DNA from: CAUZIZ01 sp965218775
Lineage (GTDB): Bacteria; Acidobacteriota; UBA6911; RPQK01; JAJDTT01
Direction: 5' to 3'
Length of the DNA stretch: 64,000 nucleotides
Assembly: GCA_965218775.1 (NCBI GenBank)
Contig: CBDCLS010000006.1
Span: forward strand, 744,001 to 808,000
In this document: positions 35,909-44,681 of the stretch, piece after piece
Layout of the letters: every line of letters starts with the position of its first letter
Position numbering within the stretch: position 1 is the first letter of the stretch
Program-made: the position numbers and the translations under genes
Notes under the pieces: generated by a model
The model's input: only the letters and a program-made list of their open reading frames with translations
Databases searched by the model: none
Told to the model about the DNA's origin: nothing

Positions 35909-35976
35909 TCGTTCGCGACCAAATCTGGTACAGTCCGAGCGCCAACTCTACGAAGTGATTTTGCGCGAAAGGAGAA
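35909..35976. repeat. Truncated family A element upstream of grpE
   Basis: The stretch CGTTCGCGACCAAATCTGGT and what follows, to GTGATTTTGCGCGAA, matches the right half of family A copy 2 (8700-8770). The left half is missing. The decayed sequence now forms the 5' region of grpE. Confidence 0.6.
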
Positions 35977-36079
35977 CTAGGATAGTGGACTGTAACACCT
36001 GAATCGATAGCGCCTGAGCGGCCCTCGAGCCCGAATGGCTCGCTCGTCCACTACCGCTTCAAGTATTGCAGTCCACTAG
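35977..36079. mobile_element. Family G short MITE-like element with CTAG flanks
   Basis: The element spans about 35981-36075 with CTAG at 35977-35980 and 36076-36079. Ends TGGACTGTAACACCTGAA (from 35986) and its near-complement TTCAAGTATTGCAGTCCA pair. A GC-rich inner palindrome (CGAGCCCGAATGGCTCG) lies near the middle. The right CTAG is shared with the next element. Confidence 0.6.
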
Positions 36080-36351
36080 TACAGCGTTCTGTAAATACCG
36101 ATACGTTTGTGGCGAGCGCGACGGGTCGAGTTCGCGAAGCGACGCCGAACTCGATGCCTCGTATCTTGGAGGAGGCGCGACAAAGAAATCGGCGCGTCCC
36201 GTCGCCACCCGTAGGGCAGATGGGGGTTGCGGACGATCTCTGTGTTGGTCGTCGTCGAAGATGGCCAAGCATCGTCTTCCTCCTCCTGCCTTGATCTCGC
36301 CTCGCAAGCCCCATCTGCAAACGTATCGGTATTTACAGAACGCTGTACTAG
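36076..36351. mobile_element. Family B MITE-like element, 268-bp copy
   Basis: The element spans 36080-36347, ends TACAGCGTTCTGTAAATACC and complement, with CTAG at 36076-36079 and 36348-36351. A palindrome CCCGTAGGG lies at the midpoint (36208-36216). The interior matches 40360-40622. The right CTAG is the hrcA stop read on the minus strand. Confidence 0.85.
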
Positions 36352-37412
36352 TTACTGCTGAGGATCAGCCCGAACAGCTTGGCGACCGAGCCAACCAGGC
36401 TGATCCCCTTTTCGTAGCTCATTCGAGCGGGACCTAAAATCCCAAGACTTCCGGCAACTTGCCGGTGGTAAAGGTACGGGGAGGAGATAACTGCCCACCC
36501 TCCCATCTCGGGGATATGCTTATCAAGTCCAATGGTAACTGTTGGGCCCGGCTCCTTCGCCTGGAGACATTCTGTAAGTATCTTGGCCAGCTCGCTCTTT
36601 TCCTCTAGCGCCCTCAGCAGTGCCGATGCCTGTCGGCGATCGGCCAGTTCGGGCTTCTCAATGATCCGTGCTGTTCCGCCAAGGTAGACACCAGGTTCAC
36701 CCTGTGAACTCGCATCTGAATCCGGTAGACCCGCTGAGCCGAGCAAGATGGCGTTCTTGACCGGGTTCTTATGTGATTCCTCTCCCGAAGTAAGCGAGAG
36801 CAGTTTGTCGCGGATCTGAGGAAGTGTATTCCCCTCAAAGTGCTTTACCAGGTAGCGCCCTGCCTGATCCAGATCAGTTTGACTCAGATTGTTGGGGACC
36901 GCGACCAGGCGATGCTGTACCGAGCCAGCGTCGGTGATAACAACAACCAGGACCCGTCGGGCCGAGACCTTGACGAACTGGATGTGTTTCATCGCAGCCA
37001 GTTCTAAAGGTTGAGCCAGAACAAACCCCATGCTGTCGGAGTGAGTCGAAAGAATCTGGGAGGTCTTGCTCATCAGGTTTTCTGGATCCATTTCCTTTTC
37101 CAGAGTACCTCTGATTCGCCGGAGCTCCTTCGGCGACAGCTCGCTGGCCTTAGAGAGCGAGTCAGCGTAGAAGCGGTATCCCATCTCGGTGGGAACCCGA
37201 CCCGCTGACCTGTGCGGCTGCGTCAGGAAGCCCAGTTCTTCTAAATGTGCGGTGACACTTCGAATCGTAGCGGGACTCAAACTTTCCTGGCAGAGGCCGG
37301 AGAGTCGTCGCGAACCTACAGGCCGTCCCGAACGGATATACTCCCGGACCAAAACCCGCAAGATATTCCCAGCCCGGCGGCTTGGCCTGAGTGTGATGCT
37401 GCCATTCGTCAT
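36348..37412 (-). CDS. hrcA: Heat-inducible transcription repressor HrcA
   Basis: Repressor of 354 residues. The N-terminal winged helix shows LRVLVREYIRSGRPVGSRRL and SLSPATIRSVTAHLEELGFL with the tell-tale GFLTQPHRSAGRVPTEMGY; the C-terminal GAF-like domain ends with LGILGPARMSYEKG and VGSVAKLFGLIL. It normally binds CIRCE (TTAGCACTC-N9-GAGTGCTAA), yet no CIRCE is visible before this gene or before grpE. It heads the heat-shock operon on the minus strand, but two repeat elements and a family A remnant now separate it from grpE. Confidence 0.94.
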   Translation of the reverse strand: MTNGSITLRPSRRAGNILRVLVREYIRSGRPVGSRRLSGLCQESLSPATIRSVTAHLEELGFLTQPHRSAGRVPTEMGYRFYADSLSKASELSPKELRRIRGTLEKEMDPENLMSKTSQILSTHSDSMGFVLAQPLELAAMKHIQFVKVSARRVLVVVITDAGSVQHRLVAVPNNLSQTDLDQAGRYLVKHFEGNTLPQIRDKLLSLTSGEESHKNPVKNAILLGSAGLPDSDASSQGEPGVYLGGTARIIEKPELADRRQASALLRALEEKSELAKILTECLQAKEPGPTVTIGLDKHIPEMGGWAVISSPYLYHRQVAGSLGILGPARMSYEKGISLVGSVAKLFGLILSSN

Positions 37413-37434
37413 GGTTAAAAAGACCGGTCTGAGA

Positions 37435-37464
37435 CTTATAGCATAGGCCTCTGTCGCAATTCAA
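37435..37464 (-). promoter_or_regulatory. Candidate hrcA promoter
   Basis: On the minus strand TTGAAT (37459-37464), an 18-bp spacer, TATAAG (37435-37440); about 22 nt before the ATG at 37412. Confidence 0.5.
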
Positions 37465-37544
37465 CGGGCTTGGAGATGCTCTTTACGGATACCTCAAAAT
37501 AAGCATTACGAGAGGCGTCGCCAACTGCCACTCTGACACCACAG

Positions 37545-38327
37545 CTACTCCAGAGACACCGGCGCGTTGCTGGAATGAAAGACATTGAGGAGGGTTGCAA
37601 ACTTCAGTTGGACCCCAAAGCTCTCTTCCAGCCCTTGCCTCAGAGCCGAGGAAAGGGTTTCGAAGGCCATCGGTTTGCCGGCAGCCTCAGAAACCGATAG
37701 AGCCTTAGAGCGCAGCATGTCGGGGTCGACTCCCAGTGCCGCTGCCATACTTGGATAATCGATCGTCAGAGGGATGGCTCCGTGCTGCAGAAAGCTCCTC
37801 TTCAACTTTCTTTGGGCGCTACCTACTATCTTTCGCGAGCCTTGAACGACTTCATGAAAGCAGGGGGCTGTGAAGCAAGGTTTCTGGGGTTCGGTTGGGG
37901 AGGAGTCTGAAGGCCGGTCACTTCGGGCTGCCAGAGTCGCCTCGATGCCGAGAAGCTGAAGCCCCCTTCGCAAGGCAAGTGAGATCTTCTGATGGGTCTG
38001 CTGAAGACTGTGAAGCGGGAAGTGAAAGGGATCGTTGGAGACGACGGCATAAGTAAGCTCGTCGGCGTGAAAGACAGCCCGTCCTCCTGTAGGCCGGTGG
38101 ACCCATGGGATTCCCCGTTCGAGGCAATGCCTTTGGTCCAGAGACCTCTCGGCACGCTGATGGGAGCCGAGCGAAACCGTGGGACGTTCCCAGCGGTAGA
38201 AGCGGACCAGCGTACATTGGCTGGGCGAGGTTTCGACCCGCTCCAGCAATCGCCGGTCCACTTCCATATTTACGATCCCAGGTCGAGGCGGGTGGAGCAG
38301 CCAATCCCACTGGACCGAAGGGCTCAC
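37545..38327 (-). CDS. Lipoate-protein ligase / octanoyltransferase (LplA/LipM-like)
   Basis: Biotin/lipoate-ligase-fold protein of 260 residues; GTG start at 38327 with a GAGG about 10 nt before it. RPTGGRAVFHADELTYAVV matches the substrate pocket, and GSRKIVGSAQRKLKRSFLQH gives the conserved lysine. PCFTAPCF places a Cys where LipM-type octanoyltransferases keep their catalytic Cys, so LipM is slightly favoured over an ATP-using ligase. It attaches octanoate or lipoate to E2/GcvH proteins. Neighbour genes do not decide the question. Confidence 0.75.
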   Translation of the reverse strand: MSPSVQWDWLLHPPRPGIVNMEVDRRLLERVETSPSQCTLVRFYRWERPTVSLGSHQRAERSLDQRHCLERGIPWVHRPTGGRAVFHADELTYAVVSNDPFHFPLHSLQQTHQKISLALRRGLQLLGIEATLAARSDRPSDSSPTEPQKPCFTAPCFHEVVQGSRKIVGSAQRKLKRSFLQHGAIPLTIDYPSMAAALGVDPDMLRSKALSVSEAAGKPMAFETLSSALRQGLEESFGVQLKFATLLNVFHSSNAPVSLE

Positions 38328-38387
38328 GGGAAACTTACCTCACTCACTCAGTCTTTCTGGCCATCGTCGTATCGATAACCCAGTGAA

Positions 38388-40019
38388 CTATGGCTTCCGA
38401 AAAGACACGTAACTGACGGTCGAAGCACTTCGCTGGCTCACAGACAACACCCGCAGAACGATGCCCTCCCCGGCTCCCATTGAGTTGATCCTGTCGTAGA
38501 ACTGCTGAGCCGTGCCCACAGGCTGCCCGTTGACGTGGGTTACCACCTGGTTCGGCCGAAGCCCGGCTTCATCTGCCTTGCTGCCGGGAGATACTTCCGT
38601 AATGATGACCCCGTTTTCCCCATCCAACCCGAGTTGCTCCGCGTCGCGAGCAGTCAAGGTCCGGAACTCCAGACCGATCTGTTTGGGGCGCTCTTCCTTC
38701 TTGCGTTCTTCGAAGGACAGACCCTTGCTCTCAGAACGCTCCTGCTGTTCGATAGTTCGCTCGGCCAGTGTCACGTTCAGCCGCAGAACTTCGCCCTTTC
38801 GGACCACCACCATCGGCAGTTGTTCGCCCGGAGGGGTATTGGCTATCGTGGAACGGAGGTCCCACACGGTTTCGACTTCGACGTCTCCCACCTTCACGAT
38901 TACATCTTCGGGTCTAACCCCTGCTTTGTAGGCTGGGCCTGACTCTCCCGCCCTGGCTGCTTCGTCGACCAGTCCGGTGACGATGACGCCGTCCCCATCT
39001 TTGATTCCCTTCGGATCGGATCCTGCGACACCAAAGAACTCAGCCATCTCCTCGGTCATGGGGAAGGTGTTCATTGAGACACCCAGCCAGCCTCTTTCGA
39101 TCTTTCCGCTTTCGACAAGCTGATTGTAGGAATTGACAAAGACGGAAGAGGGGATGGCGAAGCCAACGCCCTGCGAGCCTCCGGTTCTACTGAAAATGAA
39201 ACTGTTGATTCCGATGACCTCACCCTTCATGTTCACGAGGGGGCCGCCGCTGTTGCCAGGATTTATGGCTGCATCGGTCTGAATGTAATCGCCGAAAATG
39301 GGCATCGCCTCCACGACACGGGCTGTGGCCGAAACGATTCCAGCCGTGACGGTCTTGCCCACACCAAATGGATCTCCAATCGCCAGAACCCACTGGCCTG
39401 TGCGGACCTTGGAGGAATCACCTACCTTGGCAAACGGAAGTTCTCTGGGAGTCTCGATCTTGAGAACTGCAAGATCGCTCTCCGGATCGACTCCGACCAC
39501 GGTGCCATTGAACGCCTCTCCCGTGTGGAGGGTAACCGTAATCTTGTCGGCCAACTGTCTCCTGTCCCCTTGTCCGACAGGAGCGACAACGTGATAGTTG
39601 GAGAGAATGTAGCCCTCGCTGTCGACAATCACGCCCGAACCCAGACTATCCCGTTTCTGCTCAGATGGCCCACCGAACCGTTCCAAGAACTCGTCCCCGA
39701 AAAAGTCACGCAGAGGGTCCGGAGCACTTCGCTGTCTCCTTTGCCGGTGAACGATAGAGGTCGTACTGACGTTGACCACCGTTGGTTCCACTGTCTCGGC
39801 GACGCGAGTGAAGCCCTCTACCAGACGAGCCTCTTGATCCAGGACCAGTGGTGCACCGGCACCCTGAACTTTTAGCTTGTGGACGTCGGCTCGCTCGGCG
39901 CTGAAAACGCCTTCGTCTACCAGGACCGTACCAATAGTGATTCCCAGGCCCAGGGTGACCAAAAGGACGAGAAAGGTCAGACCCGTTCGAGATCTAAGAA
40001 GGGCGTTGATTCTTGACAT
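38388..40019 (-). CDS. degP: Do-family serine protease HtrA/DegP
   Basis: Envelope protease/chaperone of 543 residues with one N-terminal membrane anchor or signal (LTFLVLLVTLGLGITIGTVL). The catalytic triad is visible: His in LSNYHVV, Asp in DPESDLAVLKI, and Ser in NPGNSGGPL. Two PDZ domains follow (around residues 310-400, ending before PMVVVRKGEVLRL; and the C-terminal EVSPGSKADEAGLRPNQVV). The ATG has a GGAGG ribosome site about 7 nt upstream. Monocistronic by appearance, downstream of the repeat cluster at 40.2-40.6 kb. Confidence 0.94.
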   Translation of the reverse strand: MSRINALLRSRTGLTFLVLLVTLGLGITIGTVLVDEGVFSAERADVHKLKVQGAGAPLVLDQEARLVEGFTRVAETVEPTVVNVSTTSIVHRQRRQRSAPDPLRDFFGDEFLERFGGPSEQKRDSLGSGVIVDSEGYILSNYHVVAPVGQGDRRQLADKITVTLHTGEAFNGTVVGVDPESDLAVLKIETPRELPFAKVGDSSKVRTGQWVLAIGDPFGVGKTVTAGIVSATARVVEAMPIFGDYIQTDAAINPGNSGGPLVNMKGEVIGINSFIFSRTGGSQGVGFAIPSSVFVNSYNQLVESGKIERGWLGVSMNTFPMTEEMAEFFGVAGSDPKGIKDGDGVIVTGLVDEAARAGESGPAYKAGVRPEDVIVKVGDVEVETVWDLRSTIANTPPGEQLPMVVVRKGEVLRLNVTLAERTIEQQERSESKGLSFEERKKEERPKQIGLEFRTLTARDAEQLGLDGENGVIITEVSPGSKADEAGLRPNQVVTHVNGQPVGTAQQFYDRINSMGAGEGIVLRVLSVSQRSASTVSYVSFRKP

Positions 40020-40175
40020 CTGTATCCTCCAGTGGGCTAGCTATGGTCAATAATACTCACTGCAAAAGCTTATACGCTTGATTCTAACGAGGGTTCATTC
40101 TTTCGACTCCAAGGGCTGAGAAGCACGTCCCAAGGCCCAAGGTCCCAAATCCCGGGCAAATCCCAAACCCAAGCA

Positions 40176-40358
40176 CTAACCCGCATTTCTCACACCCAGT
40201 CTGCTACGAGGCCGCAATCATCCGCCCTGACTGCGTTACGCTCCTTCGGTCTCCTCGACGTACTGCACGAGTACGACTGCGGGGGCCTCGGTCGCAAGCC
40301 TTACCAGGACGGCGCTTTCGGCCTCTCGCGACGACCGGGTGTGAGAAATGCGGGCTAA
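40176..40358. mobile_element. Family C (IS1380-type) MITE-like element
   Basis: The element spans 40180-40354 (175 bp), with CTAA at 40176-40179 and 40355-40358. Ends are CCCGCATTTCTCACACCC and the exact complement GGGTGTGAGAAATGCGGG. A perfect palindrome CGTACT-GCACG-AGTACG (40259-40275) lies at the midpoint. The ends resemble those of the IS1380-type element in truB (CCCGGATTTCTCA), so it may be moved by that transposase type. Confidence 0.8.
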
Positions 40359-40627
40359 GTACACTGGAACGTAAATACGGCAACGTTTGTGGCGAGCGCG
40401 ACGGGTCGAGTTCGCGAAGCGACGCCGAACTCGATGCTTTGTATCTTGGAGGAGGAGCGACAAAGAAATCGTCGCGTCGCCACCCGTAGGGCAGATGGGG
40501 GTTGTGGACGATCTCAGCGTTGGTCGTCGTCGAGGATGGCCAAGCATCGTCTTCCTCCTCCTGCCTTGATCTCGCCTCACAAGCCCCATCTGCAAACGTT
40601 GCCGTATTTACGTTCCAGTGTACTAAA
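40355..40627. mobile_element. Family B MITE-like element, 263-bp copy
   Basis: The element spans 40360-40622, ends TACACTGGAACGTAAATACG and exact complement. Left flank CTAAG (40355-40359) overlaps the right flank of the family C element; right flank CTAAA. The palindrome CCCGTAGGG (40483-40491) lies near the midpoint. No credible gene is seen between this element and htrA's start, nor in 40628-40751. Confidence 0.85.
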
Positions 40628-40751
40628 AACTCGAGTGTCTACTCTTTAGAGGACGAGATATTGGTGCAACCGGTTCAACTCGAATCCGAAATTGAGCCTT
40701 CGGGCTTCAATGGGATTTGGTGCCTTGGGACTTGGTCCCTTGCTTCTTAGC

Positions 40752-40897
40752 TTATACTAGCCGAAGTCTGGCGTAGCTCTGAAGCATTTTCTTGATCCCC
40801 AAGCCGGGAAACCGAACCGTGACCTTGACATCATCTCCTGCTGGCTGCACCTGGAGGATTCTGCCCCTTCCATACTTGGGGTGCTCGATTCTTGCTC
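40752..40897 (-). pseudogene. pcrA: Detached 3' end of pcrA/uvrD
   Basis: On the minus strand this encodes ARIEHPKYGRGRILQVQPAG, continues with DDVKVTVRFPGLGIKKMLQS, and ends YARLRLV before a TAA at 40752-40754. It is the typical C-terminal end of PcrA/UvrD helicases. It has no start and is cut off from the rest of the gene by the element at 40898-42370. The codon phase at the joint (the ARI codons repeated in the target duplication) fits the helicase frame exactly. Confidence 0.88.
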
Positions 40898-42370
40898 AGG
40901 ACATTCCCCAAAAATTGAGGGTGAATTCTCTCAAGTAGTTGAGAACAAGAGAGTAGGGCGATAAGGGAAGTGGGATGGGTTGAAATTGGGAGAAAATGGG
41001 GGAACTGTCGACCCCCAAAAGTGTGGGTCCCTAGCGCTTAGACTGGTTGGCGGAACTCCAAACCCAACAACCAATTAAGCGGAGGGACCCAGATGCATGA
41101 TGCCAAAGTAGCGTGGAAGATTCGAGAGCAGCTGAGAGAATTTTCGGGGAAGGTCTCTGAAGGATTACCGAAGACCGCCGCTCGTTTGATCCGGGAGGTG
41201 CTCTACGGGATGCAGTGTCGGGCGTCGGTCCGGCTCAGCGAGATTGCGCGAGCACTGGAGGAGGAGATCGCTCTGAAGAAAGTCATCGAGCGGCTGAGCC
41301 GCCAACTCAACCGTCAGGGATTGAGAGGAGCGGTGGGAAAGAATCTGCTGGAGTTGGCGGCCTGGCGGGTGGAGAAGGAGACGCTGTTGATTGTGGACCC
41401 CACGGATGTGAGTAAGCCATATGCCCGGAAGATGCAATACCTGGCGCGGGTCCGGGACGGCTCCCGAGGGGAGATCCGAGATGGATACTGGTGCTGTGAG
41501 GTGGTCGGAGCGAGGCGGGGGAGTGCCGAGGTGCTGCCGTTGTACCAGGAGCTGTACTCGCAGAAAGCGCCGGACTTTGTGAGCGAAAACGACGAGATCC
41601 TCAAGGCGATTGGGCGAGTCTCCAAAGCCACCCAAGGGCGAGGGATCTGGGTGATGGACCGGGGAGGGGATCGGGAGGAGATCCTCGAAGTCCTGCTGAA
41701 GCGGGGACACCCGTTCCTGGTGTGCCAGCGGGGGGATCGTCACCTGATCTCAGGGCGCAGCAAGAAGAGCGCCGAGGAGTGGGCGCGTGGTTGTCGGCGC
41801 CGCTACCGGGAAGTCGTGATCAAGGAGACGAGTGCGGGGGAGAAGGTCTACCGGTTGGAGTTTGGGGCCCGAGGGGTGCGTTTGCCCGGTTTCGACCAAT
41901 CGCTGTACCTGGTGGTGGTGGATGGCTTTGGCCCCCGTCCCCTGATGCTTCTGACGAACCAGACGGTCAAACGCTCGCGCAAGAGCCAGTGGCGGGTGGT
42001 CGAGAGCTATCTGAGCCGCTGGCGTGTCGAGGAAACGATCCGATTTATCAAGCAGAGCTACGAGTTGGAAGACATCCGTTTGCTCAAGTATGAGCGCCTG
42101 CGCAATATGGCCGCCTTGGTCATGATCGCCGCCTTCTTCGCCTGTGTCTATCTGGGTAAAAGGGCCAAGCTGGCCCTTCTGGTCCAACACATCGAGCAGG
42201 CAGCCAAACGGATCTACGGCATCCCGGAGTTCCGCTTCTATGCCATAGCCGATGGCATCAAGCAGCTCCTATTCGGCCGCCACAGCGGGATTGGCGGGGC
42301 TCGACCCGATCCCAGCTCCCGTCAGCTGTCCCTGCTTCCTCTGGGCCTCTGAAAAATGGGGAATGTCCAG
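40898..42370 (+). mobile_element. IS4-family-type insertion sequence inside pcrA
   Basis: A 1,473-bp element with inverted ends (GGACATTCCCC) and a direct repeat ATTCTTGCTC at 40888-40897 and 42371-42380, a 10-bp target duplication typical of IS4-family elements. It carries one transposase gene. Ends and duplication look intact, so the insertion is probably recent. Confidence 0.9.
41093..42352 (+). CDS. IS4-family transposase
   Basis: DDE transposase of 419 residues, ATG with GGAGGGA ribosome site. Catalytic Asp residues are in LLIVDPTDVSKP and GIWVMDRGGDR, and the Glu lies in the IS4 signature Y-X2-R-X3-E-X6-K (YLSRWRVEETIRFIK). It is full length with no frameshift. It runs on the plus strand, opposite to the helicase gene it interrupts. 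Confidence 0.92.
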   Translation: MHDAKVAWKIREQLREFSGKVSEGLPKTAARLIREVLYGMQCRASVRLSEIARALEEEIALKKVIERLSRQLNRQGLRGAVGKNLLELAAWRVEKETLLIVDPTDVSKPYARKMQYLARVRDGSRGEIRDGYWCCEVVGARRGSAEVLPLYQELYSQKAPDFVSENDEILKAIGRVSKATQGRGIWVMDRGGDREEILEVLLKRGHPFLVCQRGDRHLISGRSKKSAEEWARGCRRRYREVVIKETSAGEKVYRLEFGARGVRLPGFDQSLYLVVVDGFGPRPLMLLTNQTVKRSRKSQWRVVESYLSRWRVEETIRFIKQSYELEDIRLLKYERLRNMAALVMIAAFFACVYLGKRAKLALLVQHIEQAAKRIYGIPEFRFYAIADGIKQLLFGRHSGIGGARPDPSSRQLSLLPLGL

Positions 42371-44439
42371 ATTCTTGCTCCCTTGACGAATCTACTTGTG
42401 AGTGCCTCCGTGGATGAATCCTCCGCCCACGAATCCGGAGATTGGCTTTCAGAGGATTCATCGAAGAAGGGTGGGTCCGAGCTCTCGGAGGAGTAATCGT
42501 AGGTAGAAGAGGTATTCCAGACCGAGCGGCTCGAAAATCGAATCAAACGGGAAGGGATCTCTCCCAGGAAACAGCTTGCTTTGCTCACTTCATCCGAATC
42601 GCTGCCGAAGAATCGCCTGCGCTGACTGTAGGTCAGGAATAATTTCTTCTGTGCTCGCGTGACTCCGACATAGCAGAGTCGACGCTCCTCCTCAAGGCCG
42701 TCGGTTGATAGGGAGCGGGAATGCGGGAGAACACCCTGCTCGCATCCCACCAGGAAAAGGATAGGGAACTCCAGGCCCTTGGCGTTATGGAGTGTCATCA
42801 GAGTCACGGCCGCCGTCTCATCGTAGTCGTCTGTCTCGGAATGTAGAGCCGTACTGTCGAGAAAGCTCTGCAGATCTTGACCTCGTTCGAAGTGCTCTCG
42901 TGCCACGTTTGCGAGTTCTTGAAGGTTGAGCCGACGGTTGCTTGCCTCCTCAGTGTTCTCCTTCATGAGGGCCTCGATGTAGCCACTGGACTCCAGGCTT
43001 TTCTCGAGGCAGAGGTGGAGCGGGAGATCGAGGAATCCTCTGCAGGTTTCGATCAAGTCCAAGAAGGTCTCGAGCGCCTTCTGTGCCCTTCCTGGAAAGG
43101 CCCCCGCTGCGACTCCGGAAACCAGGGTGTCCCAAAGTGAGCCGGCGGAGTCCTGAGACATGGCGTAAAGGCGATCCAAGGTGACCTTGCCGATTCCACG
43201 AGGAGGCGCATTGATGATGCGCAGCAAAGCCAGATTGTCGTGAGGATTGTAGACGGCGCGGAGATAGGCGAGAGCGTCCCTGACCTCCTTGCGGTGGTAG
43301 AAACCCACGCCTCCAACTAAACGATATTTGATGCCGAGGCGACGGAATACCTCCTCGAAATGACGCGACTGAAAATTGGCTCGATAGAGAATGCCGACGC
43401 CTTTTTCGCCCTCTGTGAGGCACTGGTCGGTTTGGCGGGCGACAAAGAAGGCCTCATCGTGGGCAGTGTCGGCGGCGTAGACATCGATCGGATCCCCCGA
43501 AGGGTTCTTGGTCCAAAGCGTCTTGGCTTTCCGCTCCAGGTTGTTGGAGACGATGGCCGTAGCGGCATCAAGGATGTTTTGGCAAGAGCGGTAGTTTTGC
43601 TCCAGCTTTACCACCTGCGCTCCTGGGAAGTCGCTCTCGAAACGCAGGATGTTGCGGATATCGGCGCCCCGAAACCTGTAGATGGCCTGGTCTTCGTCAC
43701 CGACTGCGGTAATATTTCCGTGAATACTCGCCAGCTGTTTTACCAGCTGATACTGGGGTGGATTGGTGTCTTGATATTCGTCGATGAGAAGGTAGCGATA
43801 TTGACTCGAGTAGGCCTCTCGCACGTCTTGATGTCTCTGAAGCAGCAGCACTGTCTGCTGGACCAGATCATCGAAATCCATGGCGTTGGATTCTTTGAGA
43901 AAGCGCTGGTACCTCTCGTAGATGGGATAGAAGGGTGAGGTCTCAGCATCATCGTCCGGTTCTGGATCTGAACTCCAGTCTTTGTTCTTGAGCTTACCAA
44001 TGACCGACCGGGCCTCCCGAATTGGCAGGTCGGCGCTCTCAAAACCCAATAGTTCGTAGACCTTCTTCAGGATTCTGGTCTGATCCTCGGTATCGCAGAT
44101 TGCAAAGTCAGATTGATAGCCAAGGAGTCGAGCGTGCCGCCGGAGGACGCGGACTCCGAAGGAGTGGAAGGTGGAGATTAAAGGGATCGAAGACAGGGGA
44201 AAGAGCAGCTGTTCCACTCGATTCCTCATCTCCTCTGCGGCCTTGTTGGTGAAAGTAACGGCCAGGATCTGGTCGGTCTGGCACAGCTTTTGTTTGATCA
44301 GGTGAGCGATCTTGTAGGTGATGATTCGGGTTTTTCCGCTGCCAGCTCCGGCAACCACAAGCAAGGGGCCATCGGTATGGGTAACAGCACGTCTCTGCTG
44401 CTGATTCAGATCTTGTAGATAATCTGCAGACACAGACAT
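42322..44439 (-). CDS. pcrA: DNA helicase PcrA/UvrD, C-terminus truncated by an IS
   Basis: Superfamily 1A helicase of 705 residues as it stands. The ATG at 44439 is preferred (GAGG 5 nt upstream; the frame runs on to 44655 with non-helicase sequence). Motifs: Walker A AGAGSGKTR near residue 31, DEYQDTNPPQ, GDEDQAIYRFRGAD, LEQNYRSCQNIL, TLHNAKGLEFPILFLVGCEQ and YVGVTRAQKKLFL, all intact. After the last native residues GARI the frame runs into the element and ends with a foreign tail WTFPIFQRPRGSRDS. The lost piece (about 46 residues) is the Tudor-like end that contacts RNA polymerase in PcrA of other bacteria. Helicase activity may survive; that contact probably does not. Confidence 0.9.
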   Translation of the reverse strand: MSVSADYLQDLNQQQRRAVTHTDGPLLVVAGAGSGKTRIITYKIAHLIKQKLCQTDQILAVTFTNKAAEEMRNRVEQLLFPLSSIPLISTFHSFGVRVLRRHARLLGYQSDFAICDTEDQTRILKKVYELLGFESADLPIREARSVIGKLKNKDWSSDPEPDDDAETSPFYPIYERYQRFLKESNAMDFDDLVQQTVLLLQRHQDVREAYSSQYRYLLIDEYQDTNPPQYQLVKQLASIHGNITAVGDEDQAIYRFRGADIRNILRFESDFPGAQVVKLEQNYRSCQNILDAATAIVSNNLERKAKTLWTKNPSGDPIDVYAADTAHDEAFFVARQTDQCLTEGEKGVGILYRANFQSRHFEEVFRRLGIKYRLVGGVGFYHRKEVRDALAYLRAVYNPHDNLALLRIINAPPRGIGKVTLDRLYAMSQDSAGSLWDTLVSGVAAGAFPGRAQKALETFLDLIETCRGFLDLPLHLCLEKSLESSGYIEALMKENTEEASNRRLNLQELANVAREHFERGQDLQSFLDSTALHSETDDYDETAAVTLMTLHNAKGLEFPILFLVGCEQGVLPHSRSLSTDGLEEERRLCYVGVTRAQKKLFLTYSQRRRFFGSDSDEVSKASCFLGEIPSRLIRFSSRSVWNTSSTYDYSSESSDPPFFDESSESQSPDSWAEDSSTEALTSRFVKGARIWTFPIFQRPRGSRDS

Positions 44440-44664
44440 CCTGCCTCGCCGCGGCTGGAGCGTCAGCGTACTAGTGCCGTGGCAAACCCATGGCCCGTTC
44501 GCTGCAGGAAATTGCCTGAACGGGACGAACCCGGGAACAGGCTCGACTCGGTTGGTACAAGCGGGACCCCAGAGCCGACCCACTGATTCGACGGAAGGTC
44601 GGCGCTGCACTAGCTTTTCGGCGGTCCACCCTTGGCAGGAAGACCGACATGACACGGTGAGCCT

Positions 44665-44681
44665 CTTGCGCGACCCCTTAG
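44665..44681. repeat. Solo family A-like end on a stop codon
   Basis: CTTGCGCGACCCCTTAG resembles the right end of family A (GCGCGAGCC-CTTAG). The CTTAG, read on the minus strand, holds the TAA stop of the TPR-type gene at 44678. 44440-44664 shows nothing else. Confidence 0.35.

Noticed and set aside
37413..37544. CIRCE element for HrcA
   Set aside because: No inverted repeat close to TTAGCACTC-N9-GAGTGCTAA in the hrcA upstream region.
44440..44655. N-terminal extension of PcrA to 44655
   Set aside because: The sequence is unlike any helicase, whereas the ATG at 44439 has GAGG upstream and fits family starts.
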